A DNA stretch of 64,000 bases from Emydura subglobosa (taxonomy: Eukaryota > Chordata > Testudines > Chelidae): assembly GCA_007922225.1 (NCBI GenBank), contig ML679956.1:19656689-19720688 (forward strand), in the 5' to 3' direction. Made by a program: the position numbers and the translations under genes. This document shows, piece by piece, positions 61,283-64,000 of the stretch (its first letter is position 1; every line of letters begins with the position of its first letter). The notes beneath the pieces are model-generated. The model had not been told where the DNA came from and made no database searches. It saw only the letters and a list, made by a program, of their open reading frames with translations.

Positions 61283-62097
61283 TGTAGTAAGGAGGCATGA
61301 CCTCCCTCAGAGAATGATAGGGAGAGCACCCTAAGTGCCCCCTAGTAGGTGGAGCCAGAACAGCCACGCTGGAAGAAAAGGGGCAGGACAAGGAGAACCC
61401 TGCAGCTCAGTTGGGCAGAATACGGATATCTCCTGCCTGCTGCTGGAGCCAGAAGTGGACGCGGACACCGACGATGCTGGGGACTCACTGGGAGCATCAG
61501 ACCCGCCAGGTGACCCAGACACTGAGGAGCTGCTGGGACTGCCAGGGAAACGCAGGATGACTCTGCACAAGAGGTACATCCAGAGGGGAGGGTAGGAAGT
61601 AGCCTAGGGATACCAGACTATAATCCACTGGTGTTATTGCCTGAAACCAGGTGAGCGTGTTTCGGCTGGATCCCCGCTGACCCAGTGGTGGAACCATCCG
61701 CCACTGTTAGGCCCCAGTCTGGAACCCGGTGGAGTAGGGTGGGCCTGGGTTCCCCTATCCTTCCTACCAACCCCATCCAGGGGTGGAAGCCGTTATATCA
61801 GGAGGTCTGCGTTACCTCTGCCCTGCCTGAGGGCCAGAACCCCTAGACTGGAGGCTAGCTCTGCCAGGCCTGAGGATCAGAGCCCCTAGACCATTTGGTG
61901 CTCTGCCCAGCCAGAGGGCTTGAGCCCATAACGACTCTGCCCTGTCTTAGGGCCTGAGCTTTATAGATCACTTGTATGTCCCAGGGCTGTGAAGGCTGCT
62001 AATTCCCCATGGCAGCTTATGGTTAGAGGGATGTGGAAGCGGAGGGGCATGACCTCCCTCAGAGAGTGACAGGGAGAGATGGCCACGTACTCCTACA
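61283..62097 (+). mobile_element. Solo LTR, 815 bp, family A copy 2
   Basis: Starts TGTAGTAAGGAGGC and ends GTACTCCTACA. Flanks GCTAG (61278-61282) and GCCAG (62098-62102) are a 5-bp duplication with one mismatch. Four tandem units of about 40 bp (CTCTGCC..GAGGGC.AGA.CCC) lie at 61817-61968. A 40-bp module (GGCATGACCTCCCTCAGAG) appears at 61293 and again at 62047, just inside both ends. An acidic frame (61335-61595) includes ISCLLLEPEVDADTDDAGDS. Same family as 33812-34632, in the opposite orientation. Confidence 0.8.
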
Positions 62098-64000
62098 GCC
62101 AGATTTTGATCTATTTCTGCTAGTGAAGATTCAGAGTAGCTTCACTGAGATCAATGAATTTACTTTGGATTTACATTAGTTTGTGCTGAATTTCCATATG
62201 CTCACACAGGGAACCATAGACACTTTCAGTGCCTTCATCATTCTCTTGCTTATATCAAAATGTGGTCAGGTTTAGATCGTCAATCCACATCTATTTATTT
62301 CACTATGCCTTAAAAACGCCAAAAGCCTTCTCATCCAATCCCACGGAGATTTCCCACCCAGAACAGGCTGTGGATGCAATTCATAAAGCCAATTCATCCC
62401 CAGGGATCCACAGGAGGTCTCAACTGTCCTTCTCTTTTTTGAGTTGACTTTGCGTCTCCAGTAGCATAGCTCATATTAAGTGATGCTGGCAAGACTCCCA
62501 TAGCACGTGGCTGCTCTCAAGGGTGTCTTGAGTGGGACCTCCACGGAGTGTGAGGTGGAGCATGGAAACATAATACAGCTAGAGGCTGAGAACATGGAGA
62601 GATGATGCAAAATTCCTCCCCCCCCCCCAGTTCTTCCCAGCTTGCCCACTACATGCTTCCTCTTCCTTTCTGTGTCTGGGGCCAGGAGGAATGCTGCTGC
62701 AGTGTAATGAAAGGTATTACCTTTCTAAAGTGAGACACAGAGATCCATTTGTGGAGGGGATCCCTCCAGTGGGAATCTTGTATGTATGATTTGGCCCTAT
62801 GACTTGAACAATCAGCGTCCTAATGCAACAGTTTCCTGTGCATGATCTCTGGGCTGTTGAGATTTCAGTCATTTTAAAACACATTTTGTTACAATGCCTT
62901 TGAATCTATTGGGCTTCTTGCTGAGACCTAGGGGCAATTTCATTAAATTGATCCTCTTAGTAATCTTCAAATTTCATTTTTATTGACTTTATTAAATGGG
63001 TTTTGACTTTTCTTGATATTTGAAAAGTAGGAAAGCCTCTTTGGCCTTTCATAAATGTTATGGTTTTCTAAAATTGTAATTGATTTTTATGGCTGGATTT
63101 CTGCAGTTATTTTTCTGCTAGTTGCATGCATGTGTGTCTATAGCTACTACTGAGACATTTTCCCCTTAGTTTTATTTTTTTCATTTTTCTGGCAATAATT
63201 TAAGTGGTTTGTATTTTTTATGGGACTAAAATGGAATGGTTTTAAAGATATTTTTAGTTCACTTCATATAGTACTTGAGAAATGCATTAATTTTCAAGTG
63301 TATGTATAGCTGAAAGGAAAGAAATTAATAACTATACTGTCTGATAGACAACATGCCAGTCACAGAAATATTTTGCTTTCTGTCACTTTCTAAAGATAAA
63401 TGTGATCTTTGCTCCCATGGTGGTCTAAGGAGAATATATGCTTCCAGTGTTACTTAGGTAGTAGTAGATTTCTTTTTCATACTGGAAAGCAGATAAGCTT
63501 TAATTTGTTTTGAAGAGAATATATATTTAAAAAAAAAAAGGGGGGGGGGGCAGGGAGAGGGGAGGGTAATGCAATTGGTTTGGATGGTTTACTGGGTTAT
63601 TGTGCTTGCCTTACCTCTATAGAGGTATGGTGAGAACAGCGATCTTTGGACCTGAAACTAGAAAAATAAAATGAATTTTAGGTAATAATGGGGTGAATGC
63701 TTCAATGTCCAGGGTAAGATGGGCATTTAGCACATAGCAATAAAGGTATTAGAAGATGGTACTTTATACTTACAAGTCACCAAATGATTTTTCGAATATG
63801 TGTTGAAAGGCCTTCTTAGATACTAGGAGCATTCATCTCATTATCCCCCAAAATTCAGCACATATAGCAAAATCTTGCTTGCCTTACTCACAGATGTCAC
63901 CATAAAATTCACCAAGACTAATCACAAGTCAGGAAAGAAAGGATTTAACCTATCACTTGACACTATACAATCATGTGACATGCAATGGTAAACTACTAAA
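62098..64000. other. Non-coding, with old palindromic repeat and G/C homopolymers
   Basis: 62100-62205 resembles a decayed palindromic repeat (TTCACTGAGATCAATGAATT, TTTGGATTTACATTAG). A C run lies at 62618-62628. An A run followed by a G run and GGG-AGAGGGG-AGGG at 63529-63566 is quadruplex-capable. The rest is unique and AT-rich; no gene is seen. Confidence 0.5.

Noticed and set aside
1..64000. CRISPR array, prokaryotic operons, rRNA genes
   Set aside because: No regularly spaced repeats, ribosome-binding sites or rRNA sequence; all evidence is vertebrate nuclear.

Overview
The window looks like an intergenic or intronic stretch of a reptile nuclear genome, most likely a turtle. It is AT-rich, has no long open reading frames (the longest is 173 codons) and no convincing host exon, and it is full of vertebrate interspersed repeats. 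The repeat mix points to Testudines: many CR1 LINE fragments of the turtle type, Harbinger-derived fold-back elements, Ty3/Gypsy and other LTR pieces, an RTE-clade LINE, a reptile-type palindromic repeat and one ancient MIR. Birds have few RTE or Gypsy copies; a crocodilian or other non-avian reptile cannot be excluded.

Layout. 1-8.6 kb: mostly unique DNA with a palindromic repeat (1.65 kb), a 1.28-kb composite inverted-repeat element (4.05-5.33 kb) holding a nested 68-bp MITE, and a CR1 (5.3-6.7 kb). 8.6-16.6 kb: a truncated Gypsy-type retroelement on the minus strand (LTR, SCAN-like capsid, protease relic, integrase zinc finger), an LTR-like piece, and a 2.8-kb RTE LINE relic. 18.8-22.7 kb: a CR1, a decayed PIF/Harbinger transposase and a Harbinger-type MITE. 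22.7-27.8 kb is repeat-poor. 27.8-35 kb: ancient short repeats, a 0.8-kb Harbinger-type MITE, a CR1-like tail, and two solo LTRs with target-site duplications. 35-47.5 kb is mostly unique, with a MIR and one CR1. 47.5-60.4 kb: a nearly perfect palindromic MITE and several CR1 copies in both orientations. 61.3-62.1 kb: a second solo LTR of the family seen at 33.8 kb, in the opposite orientation.

No gene here appears functional. The coding remnants are broken transposon ORFs: Harbinger transposase, RTE endonuclease/RT, CR1 RT, and Gypsy gag/protease/integrase. The transposase relic and the MITEs share TWA-type target duplications and G-rich ends containing GTCTACAC, which suggests that one Harbinger lineage mobilised several short families. 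No CRISPR array, rRNA, functional tRNA or host promoter was seen. Coordinates of repeat ends are estimates by eye except where terminal motifs and target duplications are quoted.
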